Shown piece after piece: positions 40,901-49,397 of a stretch of 64,000 bases of DNA. The stretch lies in the NCBI RefSeq assembly GCF_008905045.1, contig NZ_VWMY01000041.1, positions 1 through 64,000 of the forward strand, read 5' to 3'. This DNA comes from Streptomyces albicerus (GTDB lineage: Bacteria; Actinomycetota; Actinomycetes; Streptomycetales; Streptomycetaceae). The translations under genes and the position numbers were made by a program. The notes under the pieces were generated by a model. It had not been told where the DNA came from. It did no database searches and was given only the letters and a program-made list of their open reading frames with translations. How positions within the stretch are numbered: the stretch's first letter is position 1; each line of letters starts with the position of its first letter.

Positions 40901-41098
40901 GAGAGCGGCGCCGGGGGCGCTGCGCAGCCGGGTACGGATCCAGGGGGCGACGGGCCGGTCCGGACGCCGGAAACCCGGACGCCGGAAGCTCAGACGCGAG
41001 AAGCCCGGGCGCGACCCGAAGTCGGAGCGCGGCTCGCCTCCGTCACGCCGCCCCTGCCCCTGCCACCGCTCACGCCACCGACGCCCCACCTCACTCAC
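37898..41098 (-). CDS. FtsX-like ABC permease, 1066 aa
   Basis: Start taken as GTG 41098, which overlaps the stop of the first permease. Topology: a TM helix near residue 70 (GAALALALLVMATACLAAAF), a large extracellular domain, a central block of FtsX helices (AFGTGAVAVVVLLMAGHLS; TAVVALPAGALGLAGALLAV), a second extracellular domain and a C-terminal block (GSGYAVLALLLALVRAAP; PQALLAAAGGTLTGWATV). Two Gly/Ser-rich stretches (GGSGGSDGSGGSGG-like and GGSAGPGG repeats) lie outside the membrane parts. With the other permease and the ATPase it forms a MacB/Lol-type exporter of unknown substrate, typical of Streptomyces. Confidence 0.88.
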   Translation of the reverse strand: MSEVGRRWRERWQGQGRRDGGEPRSDFGSRPGFSRLSFRRPGFRRPDRPVAPWIRTRLRSAPGAALALALLVMATACLAAAFPRAVERYEDAGLRRAVADATPLRTTLQVSAPQPPVYVPQSERESALRPDTLRKQTERVLGVIERPLVTDPAQSTYGVRNAKPLEAPETWLPRPSGLPAQMSLAAPNGLAEHARLRAGRLPRADGTVTAATPAVEAAVTTETAERLRIKVGSVIHVPAVERPPLALRITGIVAPRNPEGAYWSTEPLLRTPSLIRLPVTGEPSHYWLGALLLPPDAAPALLGTPGEPARYWHLAPDPAALTAHDLSRLGRAVASLESGPGLLKVRDSTDADAGVSTDLDEVLTSYAELRSGVRPLVSVAAFGTGAVAVVVLLMAGHLSADRRRTELALLRARGASLRGLTGRLLAETAVVALPAGALGLAGALLAVPYGRPSYAVGAALAVALLACAALPLRAAAAHRVVRVHGAREDLASVRPSRRRTVAELTLLVLASGAVFALRRRGTSGGSGGSDGSGGSGGLGSSDGGGGLGDLGGSGGSGDQLVSLAPVLIGVIAALVLVRLYPLPLRCLARPAGRLRGAVGHLSLARAGRTSVSTVLPLLALLTALTTAAFGGSVLAGVTDARDRAALLTLGADARVETIGALPAALPERIRSAPGVREVTPLSIAYEAKPGAGVETVPLAGVDPEGYARLAGRTGLGAFPADELKAAGGSEGAGNAGSGGTGSSPGAGGSAGPGGSAGPGGSAGPGGGSADANSPTASGSSAGSGAGSSAGSRAGSSAGGGGDGSAEAPLPALASPSVADRYGTRPFSVRLEDGSDVTIRITLVRELTPALPGSDFVVVDRTGLGTVPARPTALLVTGDHLNASALRKAADTGPSGPSGPDVRLRSEERARYVDSPLQSGAERVYAVAVAAGSGYAVLALLLALVRAAPERTALLARLRTMGLTRAQGRRLLVLEALPQALLAAAGGTLTGWATVRLLAPGVDLTSIALATPGGAPPPGTAALHTDPASLLLPALTLLLLATGVAAGQAWWTGRRGSVRELRAGDGR

Positions 41099-44000
41099 TC
41101 CCCCGCTCGTGCAACGACCGCATCGACCGCAACGAAGGAGCCGCATCCTCCCGCCGCAGCGCCAGCCCGCCTGTGACGAGCAGCGGCGCGATCACCACGG
41201 CGGCCAGCAGGAACGCGACCCGGCCGGGCGGAAGTTCCACCAGTACCTCCGGGACCGGCCGAGCCGCTCCCGACGTCAGCACGATCAACGGAATCACCGC
41301 CCGCGTCAGAACCGCCCCCAGCGCCACCCCCACCACCAGCGCCAGCGCCACCAGAACGCCCTGCTCGGCAGCGACCATCCGGGCCAGCTGACGCCGCGGC
41401 GCGCCCAGCGCGCGCAGCAGCGCGAACTCGGCACTCCGTGCCCGCACCGACCCCGCCGTGCTCACCGCGAAGCCGACCGCGGCCAGCGCGGCGGCGACCA
41501 CGGACGCCGCCGCGAACGCCGCCTCGGGACCCGCCCCGAAGGGGTCGTCCCGCAACTGTTCGGCGACCTCGTCCCGCACGACCACCTGCGACGGCCCGAC
41601 GTCGGGCCGCTCGCGCAACTCCGCCGCCACACGCGCCGCCGCCCCCGGCGCCGTCCGCAGCCACCACTCGGTGGGCGTGACGCTCTCGCCGTACCCCTGG
41701 TCCAACGCCCGGTTCACGGACCGGAGATCGACCAGCAGCGCCCCGCCGGAGGCATCCCCGCCGCCGGAATCCTGCGTGGTCGGCAGCGCCCGTACGCTCC
41801 CCACGATCCGCACCCGCACGGTCGAGCCGGCGAACGGCACGTCCACCCGTTGCCGCGTACGCGCGCCCGTCGCCTCCAGGAAGCGGTCGGTCGCCACCGC
41901 CGTGACCTCGGGTGCGGCGGGCCGGGCCACCCGCAGCCGGACCGCCAACGACGAAATCTCCGAGGTGAATTCACCTGGGGCGTACCCGGTGCCGTAGTCG
42001 ACCGTCAGCGGGCTCCCGGACTCCACGGTCGGGGGCCGCGGGTTGCTGTCGGCCTTGGGGTCCGCCGTGGTGCTGCTGCTGCGGGACGTCACCTTCCAGG
42101 ACGCGGGCTGCGTCAGGCGCCGCTCCGAGCCGTCGGGTCCCGTGGCCGTCAACTCCTCGACGGACAGCCGGTGTTGTTCGGCGCGATCCGTCGGCTGGAC
42201 CATGTCCAGTTGCATTCCGGTCAGCGTCAGCGGCTCGGCCGCGCGGCCGTTCGGGGCCTCGGCGGCCTGCGCCAGGTCCAGGGTGAGCCGGTGCGCCCGG
42301 CCGTCGGCGGGGAGTTCACCGACGCGGATGCGGTACGGCGTGCCGTACCGGTCCTCCAGCGTCACCGTCACGTCCACCGACATCTCGGAGCGGTGCGCCG
42401 CCGGGTCCGGGTCCGCCGTCGAAGAGTCCGGAGCCTGCGTCGCACGCGCAGCGGCGGCCCGGATCCGCAGCACCAGACCGAGCCGCGTACTCCCCTTGGG
42501 CAACGCCGCACCCACCGACTCCGACCGCGGGGGCCCGAGCTCCGCCAGCAGCCGCCCCACCGGCTCCTCCGCCAGATCCCCGCGCATCAACAACCCACCC
42601 CCGGCGTCCGATCCGACGTCCGATCCGGCGTCCGTTCCGGAGCCCGCCCCGGCGTCCGCCGTGTCCAGCGCCACCACCGTCGCCGTCCGATTCCCGGACA
42701 GCGGCAGCGACGTACGCACCGCGGGAGCGACCCCGCGTACGCCGTCGACGTCCGCGTAGACGCCGGCCCGCCCCAACTCGCCCTCGCCGCCCCCGAGTAC
42801 ACGGACGGACGTGCCGGCCCGGAAGTCCGCCTGGTCGTCCTGCGAGCGGTCCCACGACGCGCCCTGGCCGATCGCGAGCATGCCCAGGGCGATGGCCAGG
42901 ACGAGCAGCAGCACGGGCCCGGCGCCGCGCATCGGGCGGCGGCTGAACTGCCAGCCCGCGAGCGCCGCGGGCAGCCCCCGGCCGCTCGCCGCGCGCCGCT
43001 CGGCGAGGCGGGCGACGGGTGGCAGCAGACGCAGGGTGAGCACGGTTCCGGCGAGCAGGGCGAGCGCCGGGGCGGAGACGAGCAGCGGGTCGATGCCGAG
43101 CGTGCCGGAGCCGTCGCCCGTGACGGCGCCGGAGGTCTGCCGGCTCAACTGCCAGTACGCGACCGCCGCGATCACCAGCAGGCCGACGTCCGCACCCGCC
43201 CGTACCGGAGCGGGCAGCGAACGGGCCCGCCCGCCCGCCGAACCCCCGGTCAGCGCGGGCACGGTCACCGCCAGCGCGCACCCCAGCGCGACCCCGGCCG
43301 CCACCGCCCACACCCCACCACTCGCCACCGAGGTGTCCAGCCGCAGCCCGATCCGCGACAATGCCCCCTGCCCGGCCAGCAGCCGCGTCAGCGGCCCGGC
43401 GAGCAGCGGCGCGCAGAGGGCGGCCGGCACGGCGAGGAGCAACGCTTCCAGCGCGGCGAGCCCGGCCACCCGCCCGCGCGAACCGCCGCGCGCCCGCAAC
43501 AGCCGTGTCTCACCCGCCCGTTCGGCACTGAGCAGCCGGGCCACGAGCAGCAGCGCGTACCCGGCGAGCAGCGCGAGCTGGAGCGCGACGATCAGCAGCG
43601 TCGAACGGGAGACCAGCAGCGACCGCTCGACCCGGTCCAGTTCCTCCGGCAACGATGTCGTGACAGCCGTGGTGCCGTGCAGCGCCGGGGCCTTGAGCAG
43701 CGTACGAGGGCCCGTGCGCGCCGCGTCCCGCAGCGCGTCGATCCGCCCGGTCGTCAGCGTCGAGAAGTCGGCGGACGCCAGCCAGGCGGTCGGCCCGCCG
43801 CTCACCACCTGCCCACGCCCGGCCGGCCGCAGCACCGCCGGATCGGCGAGCAGCGGCCCGTACGTGGTGAAGTCGAGCTTGCTGATCCCGCGGCCGGCGA
43901 GGTCGTCCAACCGCCAGTACGGCGAGGTGACGCGGGCGGGCCGGTACAGCCCGGTCACCAGGACCCGTGCCTTCGGACCGTCGAACCGGTCGACGAGCGT

Positions 44001-44540
44001 CAGCCGCGCACCGGGCTTCAGCCCCAGCTGTCGCGCGGCCGCGTCGGGAAGGGCGACCTCGATCTCCGGTGCGGCCTTCCCCGACCCGCCGCCGGGCGCG
44101 GCCGGCAGACGCCCCTCGACCACCCGCACCTGCGTCCGATCCAGCGCCGCGAAGTGCGTGAGATCGGGATCCCCCGAGCGAGCGGCGGTGGGCTGCAGCG
44201 ACCTCGGCAGCGCGTACGGCCCCGACCGTGTCAATGTGCGCAGCGTCACCGGCAGCCCGTCGAAGGTGCGCCGCGCGCCCTCCCGTACGGTCTTGTCGGC
44301 GGCCGCACGCTCCTCCGGGGGGACGTCGGCCTTGACGATCAGGTTCGTGGCCGCCGCGCTCTCCGTACGGGCCGCACCCTCTGTCGTGTCGAGGAGCGAG
44401 TGGCGCAGGGCCGCGTCGCCGATCGCGCCCGAGTACGCGGTGAGGGTCGCCAGGACCGCGGTGGTCAGCAGGACGGTGAGCAGCGCGGCGGCCAGCAGCA
44501 GGCGGTGTGCCCGCGCGCGCAGTAAGACGAACCCCGTCAC
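41091..44540 (-). CDS. FtsX-like ABC permease, 1149 aa
   Basis: First gene of the exporter operon. N-terminal TM helix LLLAAALLTVLLTTAVLATL, long periplasmic-side domain, FtsX helices around residues 300-420 (LLIVALQLALLAGYALLLVA; LAALEALLLAVPAALCAPLL), a middle TM pair, a second exposed domain and a last FtsX block (AFAAASVVAAALAAVGFAV; AEQGVLVALALVVGVALGAV). Its length with two FtsX modules matches the second permease. It probably transports lipids, lipoproteins or peptides, or acts as a mechanotransmission complex. The opposite strand has a long open frame here, an artefact of GC bias. Confidence 0.88.
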   Translation of the reverse strand: MTGFVLLRARAHRLLLAAALLTVLLTTAVLATLTAYSGAIGDAALRHSLLDTTEGAARTESAAATNLIVKADVPPEERAAADKTVREGARRTFDGLPVTLRTLTRSGPYALPRSLQPTAARSGDPDLTHFAALDRTQVRVVEGRLPAAPGGGSGKAAPEIEVALPDAAARQLGLKPGARLTLVDRFDGPKARVLVTGLYRPARVTSPYWRLDDLAGRGISKLDFTTYGPLLADPAVLRPAGRGQVVSGGPTAWLASADFSTLTTGRIDALRDAARTGPRTLLKAPALHGTTAVTTSLPEELDRVERSLLVSRSTLLIVALQLALLAGYALLLVARLLSAERAGETRLLRARGGSRGRVAGLAALEALLLAVPAALCAPLLAGPLTRLLAGQGALSRIGLRLDTSVASGGVWAVAAGVALGCALAVTVPALTGGSAGGRARSLPAPVRAGADVGLLVIAAVAYWQLSRQTSGAVTGDGSGTLGIDPLLVSAPALALLAGTVLTLRLLPPVARLAERRAASGRGLPAALAGWQFSRRPMRGAGPVLLLVLAIALGMLAIGQGASWDRSQDDQADFRAGTSVRVLGGGEGELGRAGVYADVDGVRGVAPAVRTSLPLSGNRTATVVALDTADAGAGSGTDAGSDVGSDAGGGLLMRGDLAEEPVGRLLAELGPPRSESVGAALPKGSTRLGLVLRIRAAAARATQAPDSSTADPDPAAHRSEMSVDVTVTLEDRYGTPYRIRVGELPADGRAHRLTLDLAQAAEAPNGRAAEPLTLTGMQLDMVQPTDRAEQHRLSVEELTATGPDGSERRLTQPASWKVTSRSSSTTADPKADSNPRPPTVESGSPLTVDYGTGYAPGEFTSEISSLAVRLRVARPAAPEVTAVATDRFLEATGARTRQRVDVPFAGSTVRVRIVGSVRALPTTQDSGGGDASGGALLVDLRSVNRALDQGYGESVTPTEWWLRTAPGAAARVAAELRERPDVGPSQVVVRDEVAEQLRDDPFGAGPEAAFAAASVVAAALAAVGFAVSTAGSVRARSAEFALLRALGAPRRQLARMVAAEQGVLVALALVVGVALGAVLTRAVIPLIVLTSGAARPVPEVLVELPPGRVAFLLAAVVIAPLLVTGGLALRREDAAPSLRSMRSLHERGSE

Positions 44541-44693
44541 CCGGCCCCCCGCCGTATCCCGGACATCCCGGATCTCCGGGCGATGCTGTCAGAGGGAACG
44601 GGTCGCGGGTAAGCGCTTGTGATCCGAGTTTGACCGGATCGTGACCGGAATCCGGCGACGCGCGACCGGAATCCGCGCGTCAGCGGCGGTACT

Positions 44694-44777
44694 CAGCCCG
44701 TCGTGTTCACCGGTCAGTCCGTCGTGATCACCGGCCGGCCCGCCGTGTCCACCGCTCAGCCCTCGGTGTTCACCATC
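44694..44777. repeat. Four 21-bp degenerate tandem units across the glbO stop codon
   Basis: Units CTCAGCCCGTCGTGTTCACC, GTCAGTCCGTCGTGATCACC, GCCGGCCCGCCGTGTCCACC and CTCAGCCCTCGGTGTTCACC recur every 21 bases. The last lies inside the glbO 3' end, including its stop, so the others look like copies of the gene end. Confidence 0.7.
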
Positions 44778-45160
44778 GACGCCGCCGCGTACGTCAGGTA
44801 GTTCCACAGCGTGCGCTCGTGCTCCTCGGAGAGGCCGAGCTCCTCGACGGCGACGTGCATGTGCTTCAGCCAGGCGTCGTGCGCCGCGCGGTCGACGGCG
44901 AAGGGGGCGTGGCGCATCCGCAGCCGGGGGTGGCCGCGGTTCTCGCTGTACGTGGTCGGGCCGCCCCAGTACTGGATCAGGAACAGCGTGAGGCGCTCCT
45001 CGGCCGGGCCCAGGTCCTCCTCGGGATACATGGGCCGCAGCAGCGGGTCCTCGGCGACACCTTCGTAGAACCGGTGCACGAGGCGCCGGAAGGTCTCCTC
45101 GCCGCCGACCTGCTCGTAGAAGGTCTGCTCCTGAAGCGTGCCGCGCGGAATCTCATTCAC
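44756..45160 (-). CDS. glbO: Group II truncated haemoglobin (GlbO)
   Basis: 134 aa, the usual length of a 2-on-2 globin. Tyr B10 in VHRFYEGV, the phenylalanine-rich CD region, proximal His in LRMRHAPFAV and Trp G8 in HDAWLKHM are all in place. TrHbO proteins bind oxygen tightly and are linked to oxygen or peroxide chemistry near the membrane in actinobacteria. It stands alone, convergent with no gene, with a tandem repeat directly at its end. Confidence 0.93.
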   Translation of the reverse strand: MNEIPRGTLQEQTFYEQVGGEETFRRLVHRFYEGVAEDPLLRPMYPEEDLGPAEERLTLFLIQYWGGPTTYSENRGHPRLRMRHAPFAVDRAAHDAWLKHMHVAVEELGLSEEHERTLWNYLTYAAASMVNTEG

Positions 45161-45306
45161 GCCTCCATGGTCTCAGACCGGGCGACCGAGGACTCAAGGC
45201 GTAGGACCACCGCTGTCGGGCGACCGATTCCGGCCTTGAGGGACTGATTCCGGAACGGTCGCCCCCGGCGCTCGCCTCCCGACCCGTCCCGCAGCACAGT
45301 GGACGT

Positions 45307-46293
45307 ATGAGCGCGCACGCCATCGACCACAGGCTCGACGACCTCGCCGCCACGGCGCGAGCGGCGCTGGTGCGCGAGATCGACGCGAGCGGCGCCTGGG
45401 ACGCGGACCCGGTCTGGCGGGAGGCGTTCGAGAACGTCCCGCGCCATCTCTTCGTGCCGTACTACTACGTCGGCGTGGTGGGCGGCTACGAGCGACGGTG
45501 GGGCGAGGACCCCAGCCTGCGCCGGCGCGAGAACTGGATGCGCGGCGCGTACGCGGACGCCCCGCTGGCCACCCGCGTGCGCGACGGCGAGCTGCTGTCG
45601 TCCAGCAGCCAGCCGTCCCTGATGGCGAAGATGCTGGCCGAGCTGGAGGTGGCGGACGGGAACAGGGTCCTGGAGATCGGCGCGGGCACCGGCTACAACG
45701 CGGCGCTGCTGTCGTACCGGCTCGGCGACGAGCTGGTCACCACGGTCGACCTGGACCCGGAGATCACCGAGTCGGCCCGGCAGCACCTGGCCGCCGCCGG
45801 CTACCACCCGACCGTCGTCACCGGCGACGGGGCGCGCGGCTGCCCCGAGCACACCCCCTTCGACCGGATCATCGCGACCTGCACGCTGAACTCGGTCCCA
45901 CGCCCCTGGCTGGCCCAGTGCAACCCGGGCGCCCGCGTCCTCGCGCCGTTCGCCACCGGCCTCATCGACCTGCGCGTACGGGACGCCGGGCACGCCGAGG
46001 GCCGCTTCCTGCACACGCCCGCCTACTTCGTACCCCTGCGCGGCGACACCCGGCCCGAGCGGGAGCTTCCCGACGTGGACCCGAACAGGCTGCCGCGCCG
46101 GGCCAGGACCCACGAGCTGTTCCGCTTCCTGCTGGCCCTGACGGCGGGCAGCCTCGACCCGTACGAGGCCTGCGTGCTGTGGGAGCGCGAGGACCAGCCG
46201 GTGCGCGAGCGGTACGGGATCACGGTCGGCGACGACCGCGCGTGGGCGTGGCTGGACGACCCCGAAGGGCCGAACACTTGGCCGCTGCCGTGA
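45307..46293 (+). CDS. SAM methyltransferase of the protein-L-isoaspartate methyltransferase-like family
   Basis: 328 aa, longer than classical PCMT (about 210-230). The pre-core part contains a substrate-loop-like SSSSQPSLMAKMLAELEV. The SAM site is NRVLEIGAGTGYNAALLSYR (about residues 118-137), followed by VTTVDLDPEI and the GDGARGCPEHTPFDRIIATC segment with PCMT-like spacing. A C-terminal extension of about 100 residues is unique to the Streptomyces group. The reaction is probably carboxyl methylation of aspartyl or isoaspartyl residues. Monocistronic and divergent from glbO. Confidence 0.85.
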   Translation: MSAHAIDHRLDDLAATARAALVREIDASGAWDADPVWREAFENVPRHLFVPYYYVGVVGGYERRWGEDPSLRRRENWMRGAYADAPLATRVRDGELLSSSSQPSLMAKMLAELEVADGNRVLEIGAGTGYNAALLSYRLGDELVTTVDLDPEITESARQHLAAAGYHPTVVTGDGARGCPEHTPFDRIIATCTLNSVPRPWLAQCNPGARVLAPFATGLIDLRVRDAGHAEGRFLHTPAYFVPLRGDTRPERELPDVDPNRLPRRARTHELFRFLLALTAGSLDPYEACVLWEREDQPVRERYGITVGDDRAWAWLDDPEGPNTWPLP

Positions 46294-46343
46294 GCTCCGC
46301 TGGTTGGCTCCGCCGGTTGTGCGGTTCGTCTGCCGCGCCGGTG

Positions 46344-46382
46344 GGGGCTGGTCGCGCAGTTCCCCGCGCCCCTTACGGGGCC
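46344..46382. repeat. Interspersed Streptomyces repeat, second copy
   Basis: GTGGGGGCTGGTCGCGCAG, then CCGCGCCCCTTACGGGGC, which can fold as GGGGC/GCCCC. It matches the ends of the element at 33128-33195 and sits at the convergent junction of the methyltransferase and FHA genes, a likely bidirectional terminator. Confidence 0.6.
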
Positions 46383-47759
46383 CTAGCCCCGCCTGATGGT
46401 GATCGTCGTCCACGCGCCCACGTGCACCCGGTCGCCGTCCTGCAGTGGTACGGGGACGAAGGGCTGGATGGGCTCCTCGGCGCCGTTGACCGTGGTGCCG
46501 TTGGTGGAGTTCTGGTCGACGACCGCCCAGCTGCCGTCGGGCTGCTGGACGAGGACCGCGTGCTGGTGCGAGACGCCCGGGTCCTCCGGCGGCACCGACA
46601 GGTCGATGTCCGGGGACTCGCCCGTGGAGTGGCGGCGGCGGCCGATCGTGATCTGGTTGCCGATGAGCGGACGCTGCTGTTCCGGCGAGTACGCGGGCAG
46701 GTTCAGGCCCGCGGCCTCCGGTCCCGAGCGCTGCATCATCGCCATGAAGTACTCGCGGTCGGGCCCGATCGTGATGCTCCACGACAGCGGCTGCTGCTGG
46801 TACCCGGGCGGCGCCTGCGTCGAGCCGGGCTGCGGGTAGCCGTAGCCGCCGCCCTGACCGCCACCGGGGCCGGGAGGACCGCCGGGACCACCAGGACCGC
46901 CGGGCGCACCGGTCGACGGGGGTGAGAGCACCCAGTCGTCGTCACCGCCCCCGAAGGACTGCCCGCCCGGTGCCTGCGGATGCCCGGTCTCCTGCGGGTA
47001 CCCGGTCTCCTGCTGGTACCCGGGCGGAGCCGTCGGACCGGACTGCTGGTACCCCTGCGGAGCACCGGGGCCGCCGGGGCCGCCTGGGCCACCGAGACCG
47101 TTCTGCCCACCAGGTCCACCGGGACCGTTCGGGCCGCCGGGTCCACCGGGACCGTTCGGGCCACCCGGCCCGCCGAACCCGCCAGGCATCCCGGGCCCCG
47201 GCCCCGTGCCGCCGGGTCCGGGCGGCGGCGGAACCGGTCGTGACGGATCGCCGGGGAACCCGGACGGGTCCTCGCCGAACGGCGGGATCGGCTCCGCGGG
47301 CCGGTTCATCTGCGACGGCCGGGAGCCCTGGTAGTCGTACCCGCCATGGCCGCCACCGTGCTGTCCTGGCGGCTGCTGTTGGAACCGGAGCGCCGGGTTC
47401 GGCCCACCGGGACCGGCACCCTGGCCGGGCCCGGGCGGCCGCGGCGCGGCCGGTGTGTACGAAGTCGCGGTGTTCGTCAGGAAGTTCCACCGGCACTCCT
47501 CGCAGAACGGCGCCCCGCCCTCGCGCGGGGTACGGCACTGCGGGCAGAGCTCCGGCTCGGGCGCCGGGTCGGGCACCGCGGACAGGTGCGGGCGGCCGCC
47601 CTGGCCGGGCGGCGGAGGAGAGCCGGGCGGCGGATAGCCGTAACCGGCGGCCGGGGGCGGCGGCGGAGGTGGCGGGGGCACGGCACCGGCCATGCGGTGA
47701 CCGCAGACCTCGCACCAGTCGTCGGAACCCGACTGGTGTCCGTTCGGGCAGGTCGGCAT
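46383..47759 (-). CDS. FHA-domain protein with N-terminal zinc ribbons
   Basis: 458 aa. Two zinc-ribbon motifs (CPNGHQSGSDDWCEVCG at residues 4-20 and CPQC...CEEC near residues 74-92) are followed by a 230-residue disordered stretch rich in Gly-Pro (GGPGGPNGPGG repeats). The C-terminal FHA domain (about 375-455) has IGRRRHSTGE, SHQHAVL and NSTNGTTVNG, the phosphothreonine-binding residues. It is last in the PknG cluster, so it may bind phosphorylated PknG-pathway proteins. It differs from the small FHA regulator GarA/OdhI of mycobacteria and corynebacteria by its long tail. Confidence 0.9.
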   Translation of the reverse strand: MPTCPNGHQSGSDDWCEVCGHRMAGAVPPPPPPPPPAAGYGYPPPGSPPPPGQGGRPHLSAVPDPAPEPELCPQCRTPREGGAPFCEECRWNFLTNTATSYTPAAPRPPGPGQGAGPGGPNPALRFQQQPPGQHGGGHGGYDYQGSRPSQMNRPAEPIPPFGEDPSGFPGDPSRPVPPPPGPGGTGPGPGMPGGFGGPGGPNGPGGPGGPNGPGGPGGQNGLGGPGGPGGPGAPQGYQQSGPTAPPGYQQETGYPQETGHPQAPGGQSFGGGDDDWVLSPPSTGAPGGPGGPGGPPGPGGGQGGGYGYPQPGSTQAPPGYQQQPLSWSITIGPDREYFMAMMQRSGPEAAGLNLPAYSPEQQRPLIGNQITIGRRRHSTGESPDIDLSVPPEDPGVSHQHAVLVQQPDGSWAVVDQNSTNGTTVNGAEEPIQPFVPVPLQDGDRVHVGAWTTITIRRG

Positions 47760-47850
47760 GTCGGCGCTTCCCCCTCTCCTGTTCCGGCCCCGGGGGACCG
47801 TATGTCGTGCAAACCGCTTGCGTACTGCTTGTCAGAGCCTGCGCACTGCT

Positions 47851-49197
47851 CTACTTCTTTACACGAACAGTCTTGGTCGACCGTGTCTCGAGAGTCATCT
47901 CGTCGGCCTCCGCGACCTTCGCCTTCAATCGCACAGTACCTGCCGCGGCGTCGACCACGTCCACCACCTTCGCAAGCAGTTTCGCCGTATCCGCGTTTCC
48001 GGAGGCACTGGCGAGCTGAACCGCGCGGCCCAGCTTGGCCGTTGCCCCGTCGGCATCTCCCGCTTTACGCGCATCCAGGCCCTGTTGGATGACTTGTGCC
48101 AGTTCCGCCTGACCTGTGTAGTGCGCGACCTGCGGATTGATCGACGTGGACGCCGCCATGTCATCGGTCCACACGGCCCGTACGAGCCCCTGAGCGCCCA
48201 GGGTCTGCGCGGTGCCGTCGCCCTGCGGGATCACCAGAGAGACGCGGGCGGCGAGCATCTCCTGGCCGATGCCGGCCTCCGGGACCTCGACGCACACGTG
48301 GTAGTCACGGGACTCGTCTCCCCAGGAGCCGGTGGGATAGTCCCCGGCGCGCGGGCCCGCCTCCGTGCGACGGTCGGTCAACTCCTCGACCGTGGGCGCG
48401 ACCTGCTTGACGAACTTGATCGACGTGCCCACCGGGGTCCACAGCCGCAGCGCGACGTCCGCGACCTCCTTGCCCATGGCCGTCTCCATCATCTGCGTGA
48501 AGTCGGCGGACAGGCCCGCCGGGTCGGCGACGATGTCGGCGGTGCCGAGCAGCGCGGACGCGATCCCGGTGACCTCCTTGACCTCCCAGTCCGTCCCGAC
48601 GCCCCGCGCGTCGGCCGTGAACCGGCCCGCACAGGCGTCCAGCGCCGCCTTCAGGTCCTCAGGCGACTCGTGTTCGTTGCGGCCGTCGGTGAGCACGATG
48701 CCGTGCCGGATCGCGACGTCCGCCGAGGACAGCAGCCGGTCCGCCAGCCGCAGCCAGGTGCCGATCGCGGTGCCGCCGCCCGCGCTCAGCTTGCGCAGCG
48801 CCTGCTTGGCCTGGTCACGGGTCTGCGGATCGGCGACGGCGAGCTGCCCGCCGCCCGGGTAGACCTCCTTGGCCACATGCGTACCGGCGATCACCGCGAA
48901 GTGCACACCGTCACGGACGGCGTCGATCGCCGCGGCCGTCGCGTCACGGGCGCCCCGCATCTTGGTCGGCGGGTAGTCCATGGACCCGGAACAGTCGACC
49001 ATGATCGCCACGGCCGCGTCCGGGCCCTGCCCCGGCGTGTAGAGGTGGGGTGCCGCGACGGCACTCCCAATCGTGCCGCCGCCGGTCGAGGTCACCGTGA
49101 CGATCGCGTTGACCTCGCGGCCGCCCTCCGGCAGGTACTCGTTCTGGTAGACGTCCACCGAGAACTGCGGCACGTTCGACTTCGAGAAATTGGCCAT
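47851..49197 (-). CDS. VWA-domain protein
   Basis: 448 aa from ATG 49197 (MANFSKSNVPQFSVD). The von Willebrand A domain starts near residue 60 with an intact MIDAS motif MVDCSGSMD; Thr in GGGTAIGTW and Asp in HGIVLTDGRNEHE complete the metal site. The C-terminal part (about 330-440) is helical. VWA proteins serve as scaffolds in bacterial phosphosignalling and membrane complexes; together with the PP2C and FHA proteins it resembles the mixed modules seen near Ser/Thr kinases. Upstream in-frame sequence to 50658 is antisense-type noise. Confidence 0.88.
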   Translation of the reverse strand: MANFSKSNVPQFSVDVYQNEYLPEGGREVNAIVTVTSTGGGTIGSAVAAPHLYTPGQGPDAAVAIMVDCSGSMDYPPTKMRGARDATAAAIDAVRDGVHFAVIAGTHVAKEVYPGGGQLAVADPQTRDQAKQALRKLSAGGGTAIGTWLRLADRLLSSADVAIRHGIVLTDGRNEHESPEDLKAALDACAGRFTADARGVGTDWEVKEVTGIASALLGTADIVADPAGLSADFTQMMETAMGKEVADVALRLWTPVGTSIKFVKQVAPTVEELTDRRTEAGPRAGDYPTGSWGDESRDYHVCVEVPEAGIGQEMLAARVSLVIPQGDGTAQTLGAQGLVRAVWTDDMAASTSINPQVAHYTGQAELAQVIQQGLDARKAGDADGATAKLGRAVQLASASGNADTAKLLAKVVDVVDAAAGTVRLKAKVAEADEMTLETRSTKTVRVKK

Positions 49198-49249
49198 GCC
49201 TTCTCTGATCCCCCTCAGGACTCCCACGACGTGTGGGTGATGTCGGTAG

Positions 49250-49380
49250 GCGAACCGGTCCCCTCCGGTCCTCGGGCCATCCCGGCCGACCCGTTCGAGC
49301 CGGTCGCGATCTGCTTGTTCCGGCAGATCCCGTCCGGCCCGCTCAGGCCGGTCCCGTCCGGCCGTCGAGGCCGATACCGC
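49250..49380. repeat. Degenerate tandem repeat between the PP2C and VWA genes
   Basis: Units related to ATCCCGTCCGGCCCGCTCAG and ATCCCGGCCGACCCGTTCGA, with GCCGGTC joints, recur through the 200-base gap. Period is about 21-27 bases and irregular. Confidence 0.45.
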
Positions 49381-49397
49381 TTCGCACCACTTCGGCC

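Noticed and set aside
41109..44525. Plus-strand open frame of 1138 codons opposite the exporter permease
   Set aside because: Arg/Pro/Gln-rich translation with no motifs, exactly antisense to a gene with clear TM helices; a GC-bias artefact.
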